DNA of 64,000 bases from Clostridium sp. (GTDB lineage: Bacteria; Bacillota; Clostridia; Clostridiales; Clostridiaceae), in NCBI GenBank assembly GCA_022773025.1, contig JALEZF010000058.1, positions 60,236 through 124,235 of the forward strand, in the 5' to 3' direction. Of the stretch, positions 52,976-62,156 are shown one piece after another; the stretch's first letter is position 1, and every line of letters starts with the position of its first letter. The notes beneath the pieces were generated by a model. It was not told the DNA's origin. It was given only the letters and a program-made list of their open reading frames with translations, and searched no databases. A program made the position numbers and the translations under genes.

Positions 52976-55145
52976 AAACAAGGTTTTATCGAATATAATA
53001 ATTTTTATAATTCTTATAGCATCATCATTAGGAATGATATATACCTATCCTATGATACAAAAAGAAGTTAATGAAAGAAAAGATTACTCTCCTTTTGAAA
53101 TGATGGAATTTGCAGAGGATATATATAACAGCAGTTATGTGATTTATAAGGAGATTCTAGAAGAGAAAGAGGGCAAAGTCTTATATCCTGAAGATATTTT
53201 TATGAGACCTAAAAGTCAAAGCTATGATAGCACAAAAAATTATGTTAATGAAAAAGCGTCTATATCAGGATACATAAGACGTAAGTTTGAATATTCATCT
53301 AAATCGCTAAAATATTCATTGAAAAATCTAGAGTATTACGCTTCCTTAAAAGATGAAAATATCGTTAAAATAAATAGTGAAAATGATATAGCAAAATATG
53401 CACAGAATAAAAATTTATCAGATGAAGAAATGGAAAATCTAAAAAATACTTATTCATTCTATGTTGATTTAAGCTTTTTGGACAATGGAGAAATTAAGGT
53501 CAATAATGCTATAGGGGCGAGTCCTTATATTGTGCAACAAAGATTAGACAGTGTTATGTTAGATGAGTTTCATAATAATTCATATAATGCCTATGAAGTG
53601 AATCCAATAAAAAATATAGACATCATATATGCAGTGCCTAGAGACATGAAATATACTGATGATATAACAAGACTAATTAGTTCATTGAATTATCGAGATT
53701 ATAGAAATGGATCTTCTATATTTATATTTGTAATAGGAGCAATAGTTCTATTCTTATCATTATTATTCCCATATAGACTAGGAAAAGATTTTATAGGATT
53801 TGAAGCTTTAGCAAAGATACCATTTGAGTTTAATATAATGATAGCGCTATTGGCTGTGGGTATATTTATAGGTGCGTCCCCTGAGATAATAATAATGAAC
53901 ACCCTAAATGGAGGCATTACAGAACTTGTTAGAGAAAGTTTTAGCATAGATATGTCAGATGTTATAGTATACCTAGTTAATGTGATTTATTATATCATAA
54001 TATTTGCAGTGCTATTCTTAGAAACTACTATGATAAAACATATCTTCCATGAAGGAGTAAGAAAATACTTTAGAGAAAGATCTCTTTTCGTTGCTATATT
54101 GAGAGCTATAAAGAATGGCTATCATAAAGTTTTTGACTCAATAAGAAATACAGACTTAAGAGATAACCAGAACAAAAAATTATTTAAGATAGTATTAATT
54201 AATTTTGCTGTAGTCACAATTATGTGCAGTACATGGTTCTTTGGAATAATTGGAGCTGTAATATACAGTGTAATATTATTTAAAATTCTAAAAAAATATG
54301 TGGAAGATGTAAGTGGAAAATATAAAAAGCTTTTAAAAGCTACAAATGAAATTGCAAAGGGAAATCTTGATGTGAAGATTGAAGATAACTTAGGTGTATT
54401 TGAACCATTCAAGGAAGAAGTATCAAATATACAAAATGGTTTTAAGAATGCAGTTGATGAAGAGGTAAAGAGTCAAAAGATGAAGACGGAACTCATATCA
54501 AATGTATCTCATGATTTAAAAACACCACTTACATCAATAATTACCTATATAGATTTACTAAAGGATGAAAATATTAATGAGGAAACTCGCAGACTGTATA
54601 TAGATACTTTGGATAGAAAGTCTCAGAGATTAAAGGACCTTATAGAAGATTTATTTGAAGTGAGCAAAGCTACCAGTGGAAACATAAGTTTAAATATCAT
54701 GAATGTTGATATAGTTTCCCTTATGAAACAGGTGCAACTTGAGCTTTCAGACAAGATAGAAGAATCAACTTTAACCTTTAAGAACAGTTATCCTGATCAC
54801 AAGATTATGCTTCCTTTAGACAGTCAGAGAACCTTTAGAGTTTTTGAAAATCTTATAGTAAATGCCTTAAAGTATTCTATGGATAACTCTAGAGTATATG
54901 TAGCTATTCTTGAAGATGAAAGAGAAGTAAAGATAACATTAAAAAATATGTCCTATGCGGAAATTGATTTTAATGTTGATGAAATTGCAGAAAGATTTGT
55001 GAGAGGAGATAAGTCACGAAATACTGATGGTTCTGGTTTAGGCCTTGCTATAGCAAAAAGCTTTGTAGAGCTTCAAGGTGGAAAGCTTAAGATAGATATA
55101 GATGGAGACCTGTTTAAAGTAACAATTTCTTTTCTAAAAAAATAA
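52950..55145 (+). CDS. Multi-pass sensor histidine kinase
   Basis: The 731-aa kinase has an N-terminal helix, an external region of about 210 residues (40-245), then about six more helices (250-460), a HAMP-like region (NEIAKGNLDVKI), HisKA with NVSHDLKTPLTS (the His near residue 520), and an ATPase domain with NLIVNALKYS and DGSGLGLAIAK. TTG 52950 with AAAGGTGG 9 nt upstream is the likely start; a TTG at 52962 is possible. Large external sensors with extra helices are common in clostridial envelope-sensing kinases. It is the partner of the OmpR-type regulator upstream. Confidence 0.88.
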   Translation: MDTKLKNTKNKVLSNIIIFIILIASSLGMIYTYPMIQKEVNERKDYSPFEMMEFAEDIYNSSYVIYKEILEEKEGKVLYPEDIFMRPKSQSYDSTKNYVNEKASISGYIRRKFEYSSKSLKYSLKNLEYYASLKDENIVKINSENDIAKYAQNKNLSDEEMENLKNTYSFYVDLSFLDNGEIKVNNAIGASPYIVQQRLDSVMLDEFHNNSYNAYEVNPIKNIDIIYAVPRDMKYTDDITRLISSLNYRDYRNGSSIFIFVIGAIVLFLSLLFPYRLGKDFIGFEALAKIPFEFNIMIALLAVGIFIGASPEIIIMNTLNGGITELVRESFSIDMSDVIVYLVNVIYYIIIFAVLFLETTMIKHIFHEGVRKYFRERSLFVAILRAIKNGYHKVFDSIRNTDLRDNQNKKLFKIVLINFAVVTIMCSTWFFGIIGAVIYSVILFKILKKYVEDVSGKYKKLLKATNEIAKGNLDVKIEDNLGVFEPFKEEVSNIQNGFKNAVDEEVKSQKMKTELISNVSHDLKTPLTSIITYIDLLKDENINEETRRLYIDTLDRKSQRLKDLIEDLFEVSKATSGNISLNIMNVDIVSLMKQVQLELSDKIEESTLTFKNSYPDHKIMLPLDSQRTFRVFENLIVNALKYSMDNSRVYVAILEDEREVKITLKNMSYAEIDFNVDEIAERFVRGDKSRNTDGSGLGLAIAKSFVELQGGKLKIDIDGDLFKVTISFLKK

Positions 55146-55153
55146 TAATTGAA

Positions 55154-55195
55154 ATTAAAGTCATCTCAGAGCTTTCTGGGGTGATTTTAATTTTA
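55154..55195 (+). terminator. Intrinsic terminator of the lipid/two-component operon
   Basis: A 17-bp stem with three G-U pairs, loop GCTT, and a T-rich tail. Confidence 0.8.
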
Positions 55196-55302
55196 AAATC
55201 ATCCTAGTTTTCTATAGGGGTAAATCAGTGATATAATAACTTGGTAAGGAAAGTTTAGGATTGTAAATGGAAACTTAAGTATTATGTGAAAGGGAAATGT
55301 GT

Positions 55303-55725
55303 ATGAAAACAGTAGCTGTAATAGATGCTCAAGGAGCAGGAATTGGACAAACTATAATAAAGAGACTTAAAAAAGAATGTTCCTATGAAGGATTAAGAAT
55401 AATAGCTCTTGGAACTAATGAATTAGCAGCATCTAATATGATTAAAGCAGGAGCACAAAAGGGTATAGTTGGCTCTTATGATATATGCAATTTCTTAAGG
55501 AAACAACACCTATGGGCTGTAATAGGACCTATTGGCGTCATGTGTAATGGAGGAATAAATGGTGAGGTTACCGCTGATATATCTAGAGAAATATTTAAAC
55601 TAAACTGCAAAAAATACATCCTTCCGTTAAAGATTCACGGTATATATATTCCTGGTACTATTAGCATGGAAATAAAAGATATGATAAGTGACATCATAAA
55701 AAATATAAATGAAGAATTAAAATAA
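55303..55725 (+). CDS. DUF3842 family protein
   Basis: The 140-aa protein (KTVAVIDAQGAGIGQTII near the start, ASNMIKAGAQKGIVGSYDICN, MCNGGINGEVTADIS, KIHGIYIPGT) matches the clostridial DUF3842 family, a Rossmann-like fold of unknown role. ATG 55303 is preferred over ATG 55297 because AAAGGGA lies 7 nt before it. It is single, with a terminator shared with the convergent ECF gene. Confidence 0.8.
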   Translation: MKTVAVIDAQGAGIGQTIIKRLKKECSYEGLRIIALGTNELAASNMIKAGAQKGIVGSYDICNFLRKQHLWAVIGPIGVMCNGGINGEVTADISREIFKLNCKKYILPLKIHGIYIPGTISMEIKDMISDIIKNINEELK

Positions 55726-55762
55726 AGGGTCAATGACTGTAAAATGTCACTGACCCTTTGTA
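55724..55762. terminator. Intrinsic terminator, bidirectional
   Basis: AAAGGGTCAATGAC pairs with GTCACTGACCCTTT (one mismatch) around TGTAAAAT; starts in the DUF3842 stop codon. It separates convergent genes. Confidence 0.85.
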
Positions 55763-55763
55763 T

Positions 55764-56288
55764 TTAACGAGATAATTCTTTAGAATTAGCTTTTTCCAAA
55801 GCTTTAACTAAAAATGGTATTAAAACAAGCTGTATAACTATACCCCAAAAGGCTGTTACAAAAGCTGAAGTCAAGAATCCAGCTAGTGCAAAGGAACCAC
55901 CTTTTGCAGTTAGAAGAAGGAAATTTGCAATACCAGCTATTACTCTTCCTAAAAGCATAGAGCTAATCAAAGCTACATATATGTTTTGCCTTTTTTCCTT
56001 ATACAATAATCCAGCAAAGAAACCGTAAGCTCCAAGTTCTAGTGCCATAGATATAGCTACAGGATACATTGGAGGCATTCCTGTAAAGATAGAATTTAAA
56101 AGAGGAGTTAGTATTCCTATTATGAGTCCATATCTGCTACCTAATATAAAGCCACATAAAAGCACTGGTATATGCATTGGAAGAAATACTGTGCCAGGTA
56201 TTCCTGTAACATGAAATATATAAGTTATTATAATTCCCAAAGCTAGAAATAGCCCTGCTTTTACTAAAGTATTCGTCGATGATTTCAT
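55764..56288 (-). CDS. ECF transporter S component (substrate unknown)
   Basis: The 174-aa membrane protein has about six helices and a PMHIPVLLCGFILGSRYG segment and GMPPMYPVAISMALELGAYG, typical of energy-coupling factor substrate-binding subunits of vitamins or related compounds. No ThiT, BioY, RibU or FolT signature could be assigned with confidence. It would share an EcfAAT module encoded elsewhere. GGGGGAAT lies before ATG 56288. Its mRNA leader carries an attenuator-like hairpin. Confidence 0.75.
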   Translation of the reverse strand: MKSSTNTLVKAGLFLALGIIITYIFHVTGIPGTVFLPMHIPVLLCGFILGSRYGLIIGILTPLLNSIFTGMPPMYPVAISMALELGAYGFFAGLLYKEKRQNIYVALISSMLLGRVIAGIANFLLLTAKGGSFALAGFLTSAFVTAFWGIVIQLVLIPFLVKALEKANSKELSR

Positions 56289-56319
56289 TGATATTCCCCC
56301 TTGATTTTAAAATAAAAAA

Positions 56320-56346
56320 GAAGGTAGAGAAATAAACTCTACCTTC
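56320..56346 (-). terminator. Attenuator terminator in the ECF S leader
   Basis: GAAGGTAGAG and CTCTACCTTC (10 bp, loop 7 nt) followed, on the minus strand, by TTTTTTATT. It lies between promoter and gene, so it probably controls read-through. Confidence 0.75.
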
Positions 56347-56429
56347 GTGGTAAACATAAAAAAATAATGTGTGTGCTAAGAGGTTTGCAAATTTAAAACT
56401 TGTAAGAATCTTCGTGATTCTTATGCATA

Positions 56430-56458
56430 ATTATATCATTAAACAAAATAAATGTAAA
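56430..56458 (-). promoter_or_regulatory. Sigma-A-type promoter for ECF S gene
   Basis: On the minus strand TTTACA (56453-56458) and TATAAT (56430-56435) are 17 nt apart. Transcription would start about 56423, giving a leader with an AAGAATC/GATTCTT hairpin (56403-56422) before the attenuator. The leader sequence did not match a riboswitch class I know. Confidence 0.7.
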
Positions 56459-56621
56459 CTTCATTTTATTTCATATTGATTAATAAGAAATATTTTAGTA
56501 TTCTATAATAGCGATTTATTTGAGAATATATTTTTAATAGAAATTAAAGGTAATTATAATACTGAATGTAGTAGATAATTATAGAATAATTGTATCAATA
56601 GTTGTGGAAGGAACGGTGAAG

Positions 56622-57272
56622 ATGGTGATCGTAGTAGGTGGAATGATAGGACTTGGAAAAAGTTCTGTGGCTGAGATGTTAGGAAAACATTTTGGAAGTG
56701 ATGTGTTTTATGAAAGTGTAGAGGAAAATCCTATATTACCTTTGTTTTATACAGCATCTCCAGAAGAGATAGAAAAGAAGCGATATCCATTTTTGTTGCA
56801 GCTATATTTCTTAGATACTAGATTTAAGAGTATAAAGCAGGCATTAGTGCAGGATAATAATATACTAGACAGAAGTATATATGAAGATTGGTATTTTGCA
56901 AAGAAGAATATGGAGCTAGGAAGAATAACTGAATTAGAAATGCATGTCTATGAGAATTTAGCTGATAACATGATGGAAGAACTAAAAGAACTTCCAAAAA
57001 AATCCCCTGATCTTATGGTTTATCTTAAAGGAAGTTTTGAAACAGTATTAGATAGAATAAGAAAAAGAGGCAGAAGCTATGAACTAGATTCAGAACTTGT
57101 AGATTATTATAGAGTTTTATGGGAAGGATATGATGAGTGGGTTAACAATCATTATAAAGCTTCTCAAGTTTTAATAATTGATATGGACAAGATTGATATA
57201 GTTGAAAATGAAGAGGACAAGCATTTAGTTATAGCGCAGGTAGAAGAGAGATTAAAGAACATAAGAGGATAA
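56622..57272 (+). CDS. Deoxynucleoside kinase
   Basis: The 216-aa enzyme has a P-loop, GGMIGLGKSS, followed by FYESVEENP, the DRS motif in ILDRSIYEDWYF and a lid RIRKRGRSYE. It belongs to the deoxyadenosine/deoxyguanosine kinase family, salvaging deoxynucleosides to monophosphates with ATP. ATG 56622 is preferred over a GTG at 56604, GGAAGGAACGGTGAAG being upstream. The gene is single; it may work in dNTP salvage alongside the dGTPase-like protein at 18.7 kb. Confidence 0.87.
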   Translation: MVIVVGGMIGLGKSSVAEMLGKHFGSDVFYESVEENPILPLFYTASPEEIEKKRYPFLLQLYFLDTRFKSIKQALVQDNNILDRSIYEDWYFAKKNMELGRITELEMHVYENLADNMMEELKELPKKSPDLMVYLKGSFETVLDRIRKRGRSYELDSELVDYYRVLWEGYDEWVNNHYKASQVLIIDMDKIDIVENEEDKHLVIAQVEERLKNIRG

Positions 57273-57273
57273 T

Positions 57274-57313
57274 ATTAAAGCCGTTGTTTATTTTTTTAAA
57301 CAATGGCTTTAAT
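57274..57313. terminator. Intrinsic terminator, bidirectional
   Basis: ATTAAAGCCGTTGTTTA and TAAACAATGGCTTTAAT (17 bp, one G-U) with loop of T; the plus-strand tail is T-poor. It overlaps the MATE stop codon on the minus strand. Confidence 0.7.
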
Positions 57314-58636
57314 TGATCTATAAAGATATATTCCTAATATGAGAGTTAAGAAATCACTTAATGGTAAGGATAAAAATATAGCATTTACAGGGCTTTTGCT
57401 GAAGATCATAGGTAAAACTATAGCTAAAGGCACTAAGGCTATAAGCTGCCTTACAACGCCTAAGGCCATTGCATATTTCTCCTTATCTGTAACTTGGAAT
57501 AAGGAAATAAGTGTGTATACTATTCCTAGCATAAAGAAAAGAGAAAAACAAATTTTTAAAACTACCGATGCAGCAGTTATTATATCTATACTGTCGCTGA
57601 ATATTTTAACAGCATAATTTCCAAATAGGAAAACAAACATAGTAATAGTAATTCCATAAGCTAAGGAGTAAATTATAGATTTCTTAGTGACGGAATGTGC
57701 TCTTTCCTTATTATTATTTCCTTTAAAGTAGGAGAGGATTGACATAAGCCCCTGAGTTATACCGATTATAGGCATCAAAGCTGCACTGTGAATCTTTTGG
57801 ACTATAGCCCATGCGCTTACGCTTAAGGCACCACCAAAATATAGAAGTCTATTATTTATTATAAGTCCTGATAAACTTGTAAGACATTGAACGCCAAATT
57901 GAACAAAGCCTACCTTAGTCATCTTTTTAATTATAGTAAATACAAAATTCTTAGATAATTTATTATGAGAAAACCACAATTTATGTTTATATAAGAAGTA
58001 TGCTCCAGCTAAAGTATAGAATACTTCACTTATAAGAGTTCCCAAAGCTATACCCCTAAGACCCATATTCATTTTGAATGTGAATATGAAATTAAATATT
58101 ATATTTAGTATGGTAGAAAAAGAAGCTATAGTAACTTCTAATTTTGGATATCCAAAAGCTCTTAATATATTTACAAGATTATAACCAACGGAGCTAAAAA
58201 CATTACTTAATAATGCTATAGAAAAATATTCTTTTGCTAAAATATAAGTCTTACCCTCAGCACCTAAAAGATGCAATAGGGGATTCATAAAGATAAAGAG
58301 CAAAAGGGATATGGAAGAAGCGAATATAAGATTTACATAAAAGCCTATCTGAAAGGTGTTATTCACCTTTTCCTTATTATTTTTTCCTAAATATCTAGAT
58401 ATAAAAATCCCTGTAGATACACCAAATAAAAGCTGAGCTGCAATAAGTATTGATATAACAGGAGATAATAATCCTATAGCAGTGAGGGCTTCAGTACTCA
58501 CAAATGGAATATGCCCAGCAAAGGCAGTATCTATTATAGAAGTAAGTGATTCCAAAAATAAAGAAATTATAGATGGAATTGCAAATAAAAAAATAAGCCT
58601 ATTGTCTGAATAGGTTTCATAAACGTTCTTTGTCAT
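57296..58636 (-). CDS. MATE family efflux transporter
   Basis: The 446-aa protein has twelve membrane segments with typical MATE elements (LESLTSIIDTAFAG near residue 28; GVSTGIFISRYLGKNN near residue 73; QGLMSILSYFKGNNN near residue 290). It exports cationic drugs or metabolites by sodium or proton exchange. ATG 58636 has GGGGTGA before it. It is not in an operon. Confidence 0.9.
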   Translation of the reverse strand: MTKNVYETYSDNRLIFLFAIPSIISLFLESLTSIIDTAFAGHIPFVSTEALTAIGLLSPVISILIAAQLLFGVSTGIFISRYLGKNNKEKVNNTFQIGFYVNLIFASSISLLLFIFMNPLLHLLGAEGKTYILAKEYFSIALLSNVFSSVGYNLVNILRAFGYPKLEVTIASFSTILNIIFNFIFTFKMNMGLRGIALGTLISEVFYTLAGAYFLYKHKLWFSHNKLSKNFVFTIIKKMTKVGFVQFGVQCLTSLSGLIINNRLLYFGGALSVSAWAIVQKIHSAALMPIIGITQGLMSILSYFKGNNNKERAHSVTKKSIIYSLAYGITITMFVFLFGNYAVKIFSDSIDIITAASVVLKICFSLFFMLGIVYTLISLFQVTDKEKYAMALGVVRQLIALVPLAIVLPMIFSKSPVNAIFLSLPLSDFLTLILGIYLYRSIKAIV

Positions 58637-58689
58637 AATTTCACCCCAATTCTATTATAGCATAACTTTTTTTGGGATGATGAAAGGAA

Positions 58690-59026
58690 GACAGAAATTT
58701 TAATGAAAGAATGCCAGAAGTCACAATTTTTGAAGGGTCAGCTACTTCAGATCCTGTACCAATAGAGCCATACACTAATGCATTAAAAAGAACTATAGAA
58801 TTTTTTGCTCAAAGGGAAAACGGAAGGTTTAGATTTGTAACTAAATACGATGATGTGGATAGTCTTTTAAATTCCCATGAATGATGAAGAAAGAAAATAT
58901 AAGCATGGACAGTTTGGATATGGGAAATTTGTATATAAAAATGATGAACTGAAAGAAATGAAAGAGTTTTTTTACAAAGAAATAGGAGATATATTTAAAG
59001 ATGCTGAAATAAAATATATAATCTAA
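58690..59026 (+). pseudogene. Remnant of spore photoproduct lyase (SplB)
   Basis: Frame 1 reads NFNERMPEVTIFEGSATSDP, then PIEPYTNALKRTIEFF and GRFRFVTKYDDVDSLLN, ending TGA at about 58883. A second frame reads MNDEERKYKHGQFGYGKFVY to a stop at 59026. Both are recognisable pieces of the radical SAM enzyme SplB. The N-terminal part with its CxxxCxxC cluster is gone, and about 100 codons are missing in the middle. Neither start nor ribosome-binding site remains. Confidence 0.8.
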
Positions 59027-59063
59027 TCTTAATGCAATGTATAATTAAAATGGTGATAACTTT

Positions 59064-59972
59064 ATGAAGGTTAATAGATTAGTAGAAATTATAATAATAC
59101 TTTTAAAGAAAGAAAAAATTACAGCTCGGCAGCTATCGGAAAGATTTAATGTATCTATGAGGACGATTTATAGAGATATAGAAGATCTTTCTTCTGCTGG
59201 GATTCCAGTTTATATGAATAAAGGAAAAGGCGGCGGTATACAGCTTTTAGAAGAATATACTTTGGATAAAAATATTTTTAATGATGAAGAAAAAGCAAAT
59301 ATACTAATTGCTTTAAAGACCTTGAATTCTACCAAGGATTTTAAAATGGAGAGTACTTTAGAAAAAATACAAGGTGTATTTAATAAAGGAAACTTTATTG
59401 ATTGGATAGATGTGGACTTGAGTCCTTGGGGTAGTAGCGGAAAGCTAGATGAGAGGTTTAATATTATAAAAGAGGCAATTTTAAATGAGAACATACTTGA
59501 GTTTCAATATGTTAATTCACAAAACCAGTTAACATATCGGAAGGTGGAGCCTTTCAAGATAATGTTTAAAAGTCAGAGTTTTTATCTTACTGCCTACTGT
59601 TTAGAAAAAAATAGTCCTAGAATATTTAAAATTTCACGGATGAGGAATGTTAAGAAAAATGAGGATAAGTTTAAAAGAAGAGAGCTTAAGAACCTTTTTT
59701 CTACAGAAGAGAACCATGAAGAGTTTAATATGATAACTTTAAAACTTAAATTTCACTCAAGGATGCTTTTTAGACTCATGGATTATTATGAGGAAGAAGA
59801 AATAAAGAGGGAAGACTCAGGTGGATATTTAGTTACAGTTGAATTTCCTTATGGTCAGTGGATATATTCTCACATATTATCCTATGGCAAGGATGTTGAA
59901 GTCATAGAGCCAGTTTTTATAAAAAATAACGTTAAGGATATTTTAAAAGAAACTCTAAAAAAATATTTATAG
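59064..59972 (+). CDS. WYL-domain transcriptional regulator (YafY-like)
   Basis: The 302-aa protein has an N-terminal HTH_11 winged helix (about residues 4-58; ARQLSERFNVSMRTIYRDIEDL), a WYL domain (about residues 140-215; KVEPFKIMFKSQSFYLTAYC) and a C-terminal WCX region. WYL proteins sense small ligands or nucleic acids and are often linked to DNA stress. GGTGATAA precedes ATG 59064. It is followed by a zinc-ribbon gene 69 nt later and a radical SAM gene. Whether it regulates them is unknown. Confidence 0.87.
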   Translation: MKVNRLVEIIIILLKKEKITARQLSERFNVSMRTIYRDIEDLSSAGIPVYMNKGKGGGIQLLEEYTLDKNIFNDEEKANILIALKTLNSTKDFKMESTLEKIQGVFNKGNFIDWIDVDLSPWGSSGKLDERFNIIKEAILNENILEFQYVNSQNQLTYRKVEPFKIMFKSQSFYLTAYCLEKNSPRIFKISRMRNVKKNEDKFKRRELKNLFSTEENHEEFNMITLKLKFHSRMLFRLMDYYEEEEIKREDSGGYLVTVEFPYGQWIYSHILSYGKDVEVIEPVFIKNNVKDILKETLKKYL

Positions 59973-60041
59973 TATGACATGTTGTTGTCATATTATATTG
60001 AGTATTATATACTCAAAAGATATTAAAGGAGTGTATATTTT

Positions 60042-60305
60042 ATGGAAAGAAAATATTGTGAGAGCTGTGGTATGCCACTAATGGATGAAAAAGAATTTGG
60101 AACAAATAGAGATGGAAGCAAAAATGAAGAGTATTGTATCTACTGTTTTGAAAATGGAGATTTCAAAGGTGATATGACCATGGAAGAGATGATTGATTTT
60201 TGTGCACCTTTTATGGTAAAGTCTAATCCAAATATGACAGAGGAAGAGGCTAAAGAAAATATGAGAAAGTTTTTCCCATGTCTAAAAAGATGGAAAAATA
60301 AATAG
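60042..60305 (+). CDS. Small zinc-ribbon protein (PF12674-like)
   Basis: The 87-aa protein starts with CESCGMPL and has a second pair YCIYC, giving a C4 zinc ribbon of about 35 residues. A helical tail (MTMEEMIDFCAPFMVKSNPN) follows, which is typical of this family. Partners are unknown. TTAAAGGAG precedes ATG 60042. It is 11 nt from the radical SAM gene and probably co-transcribed. Confidence 0.8.
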   Translation: MERKYCESCGMPLMDEKEFGTNRDGSKNEEYCIYCFENGDFKGDMTMEEMIDFCAPFMVKSNPNMTEEEAKENMRKFFPCLKRWKNK

Positions 60306-60316
60306 GGAGTAATGGA

Positions 60317-61210
60317 ATGGAGTATATAACTGCAAAAACTATAATTTCGCAATATATGGAGGGAAATCCTTGGTTTGGAATCAATTATAATATGAACATA
60401 TATAAAGGATGTTGTCATGGTTGCATTTATTGTGACTCTAGGAGTGAATGCTATCAGATAGAAAATTTTGATAAGGTAAGAGCAAAGGATAATGCGGTTA
60501 ATATAATTCATAAAGAGCTTAAGGGTAAAAAGAGGACAGGTGTTGTAGGTACAGGAGCCATGAGTGATCCCTATAATCCTTTTGAAAAAGAACTTATCCT
60601 TACAAGAAACGCTTTAAAAGAAATAAATCTAAATGGATTTGGGGTAGCAATTGCAACTAAAAGCTCGCTTATCACAAGGGATATAGATATTCTTAAAGAA
60701 ATAAAATCCCATTCTCCTGTCCTTATAAAAATAACAATAACAACTTTTGATGATGAATTATGTAGAAGAATAGAACCTAATGTATCATTATCATCAGAAA
60801 GGTTTAAAGCTATAGAGGAGCTTTCATCTAATGGCATATATACAGGAATTCTTTTGATGCCTATACTTCCATTTATAAATGACAATGTAGAAAATATAAG
60901 AAATATTGTAAGGAAAGCATCACGTTGTGGAGCTAAATTTATTTATGCTTATGGTATGGGAGTCACGCTAAGGCAGAATCAGAGAGATTATTATTATGAG
61001 CAGCTATACAAAAATTTTCCTGAAGAAAATCTTGTGAAAAAGTATATAGAAACTTTTAATAATCAGTATGAATGCCCATCTTTAAAATCTAAATCCCTAT
61101 GGAAGGCCTTTGTAGAGGAATGCGAGAATAATGGGATTGTCTATAAGATGAAGGATATAATAGAAGGATATAAAAAACATTATAATAAGAAGCAGATAAG
61201 CTGGTTTTAA
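60317..61210 (+). CDS. Radical SAM protein of the SPL/photolyase-like family
   Basis: The 297-aa protein has the radical SAM cluster motif CCHGCIYC (CxxxCxxC), followed by a SPL-family GTGAMSDPYNPFEK segment and TKSS. It is related to spore photoproduct lyase and archaeal/bacterial DNA repair photolyase-like proteins (Rv2578c group), but is not SplB itself. A role in DNA repair or RNA modification is possible only. GGGAG lies 7 nt before ATG 60317. It is interesting that an actual SplB gene next door is broken. Confidence 0.82.
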   Translation: MEYITAKTIISQYMEGNPWFGINYNMNIYKGCCHGCIYCDSRSECYQIENFDKVRAKDNAVNIIHKELKGKKRTGVVGTGAMSDPYNPFEKELILTRNALKEINLNGFGVAIATKSSLITRDIDILKEIKSHSPVLIKITITTFDDELCRRIEPNVSLSSERFKAIEELSSNGIYTGILLMPILPFINDNVENIRNIVRKASRCGAKFIYAYGMGVTLRQNQRDYYYEQLYKNFPEENLVKKYIETFNNQYECPSLKSKSLWKAFVEECENNGIVYKMKDIIEGYKKHYNKKQISWF

Positions 61211-61216
61211 ATTAAT

Positions 61217-61253
61217 AAAAAATAAGAGGACTGAAATCAGTCCTCTTATTTTT
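61217..61253. terminator. Intrinsic terminator, bidirectional
   Basis: AAAAATAAGAGGACTGA pairs perfectly with TCAGTCCTCTTATTTTT (17 bp, loop AAA). Confidence 0.9.
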
Positions 61254-61295
61254 GAATGTAGTGAAGTTCGTCTACATTTCTTTTGTATTCTTAAA

Positions 61296-62156
61296 TTAAT
61301 TTGCAAATAGCTGAGCTTCATAAGCTAAATTGCCATCTGATGAGAAAGCCACTCCAATTCCCATTCTTCCAAAGCTGCCATTCAATATATTTGCTCTGTG
61401 TCCAGAGGAATTCATCCATCTAGTCACTATAGATTGAGCTGTTACAGAAGCCTTACCTGCACCAGTGCTTGATTGAATATTTTCGCCTGCAGTGTTGTAG
61501 GAAACATTAAATTTTTGAAGTAGCTGAAAAGGACTTCCTGTATATGGTGAGTTATGATCGAAGTATCCATATTGAAGCATTTCTTCAGCTTTGTATCTTG
61601 CAGCCTTTCTCATAGTTTCATCCATAGACAATGGTTTTAATCCAGCCTTTGACCTCTCATTATTGCAAAGGTTAAGGATCTCATTTTCTACCTGAGCTAA
61701 GAATTCAACATTATGGTTTTGTGGAATGGATGGCATTCCACTAACGGTATTGTTTGGCTTGGAAGTAGGCTTGTTTGTAGCACTGTTATTACTTCCAGAG
61801 GAAGAACCTCCAGTGGATGCTTGTCCTTTATTTATATTTGGTTGTTGAGCTTCCTTATTATTCAATGAATAAGCATTAGGCTCAGCAGCTCTAGAGTTTT
61901 CAGAGGATGTATTATTATTTTCAGTATTTACTTCAGAAGCAGATTCATTATTTTCAGTCTGCTCATTAGATTCCTGGGTAGCAATTTGAGAATCAGAAGA
62001 AGCAACATCTATATCTTCACTAGAGTCTTTTGTTAAATCGCTTCCTTCAGAAATTTCTGAAGGTGCATTGTCATTAGTGGTATTTAAAAGAACCGCAGTC
62101 CCTCCCCCTATGACTAGAATTGATGAAATTATCAGTGAAAGTATTTTTTTCTTCAT
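61296..62156 (-). CDS. Secreted or anchored CAP (SCP/YkwD-like) domain protein
   Basis: The 286-aa protein has an N-terminal signal or anchor (KKILSLIISSILVIGGGTAVLL), a low-complexity Ser/Asn/Glu linker of about 100 residues, and a C-terminal CAP domain (about 160-286: NEILNLCNNERSKAGLKPL, YFDHNSP, GENIQSS, HRANILNG). YkwD-like CAP proteins are exported in spore-formers and clostridia; their function is uncertain. ATG 62156 has AAAGGAGGGAT; ATG 62186 has none. Expressed alone from the minus strand. Confidence 0.88.
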   Translation of the reverse strand: MKKKILSLIISSILVIGGGTAVLLNTTNDNAPSEISEGSDLTKDSSEDIDVASSDSQIATQESNEQTENNESASEVNTENNNTSSENSRAAEPNAYSLNNKEAQQPNINKGQASTGGSSSGSNNSATNKPTSKPNNTVSGMPSIPQNHNVEFLAQVENEILNLCNNERSKAGLKPLSMDETMRKAARYKAEEMLQYGYFDHNSPYTGSPFQLLQKFNVSYNTAGENIQSSTGAGKASVTAQSIVTRWMNSSGHRANILNGSFGRMGIGVAFSSDGNLAYEAQLFAN

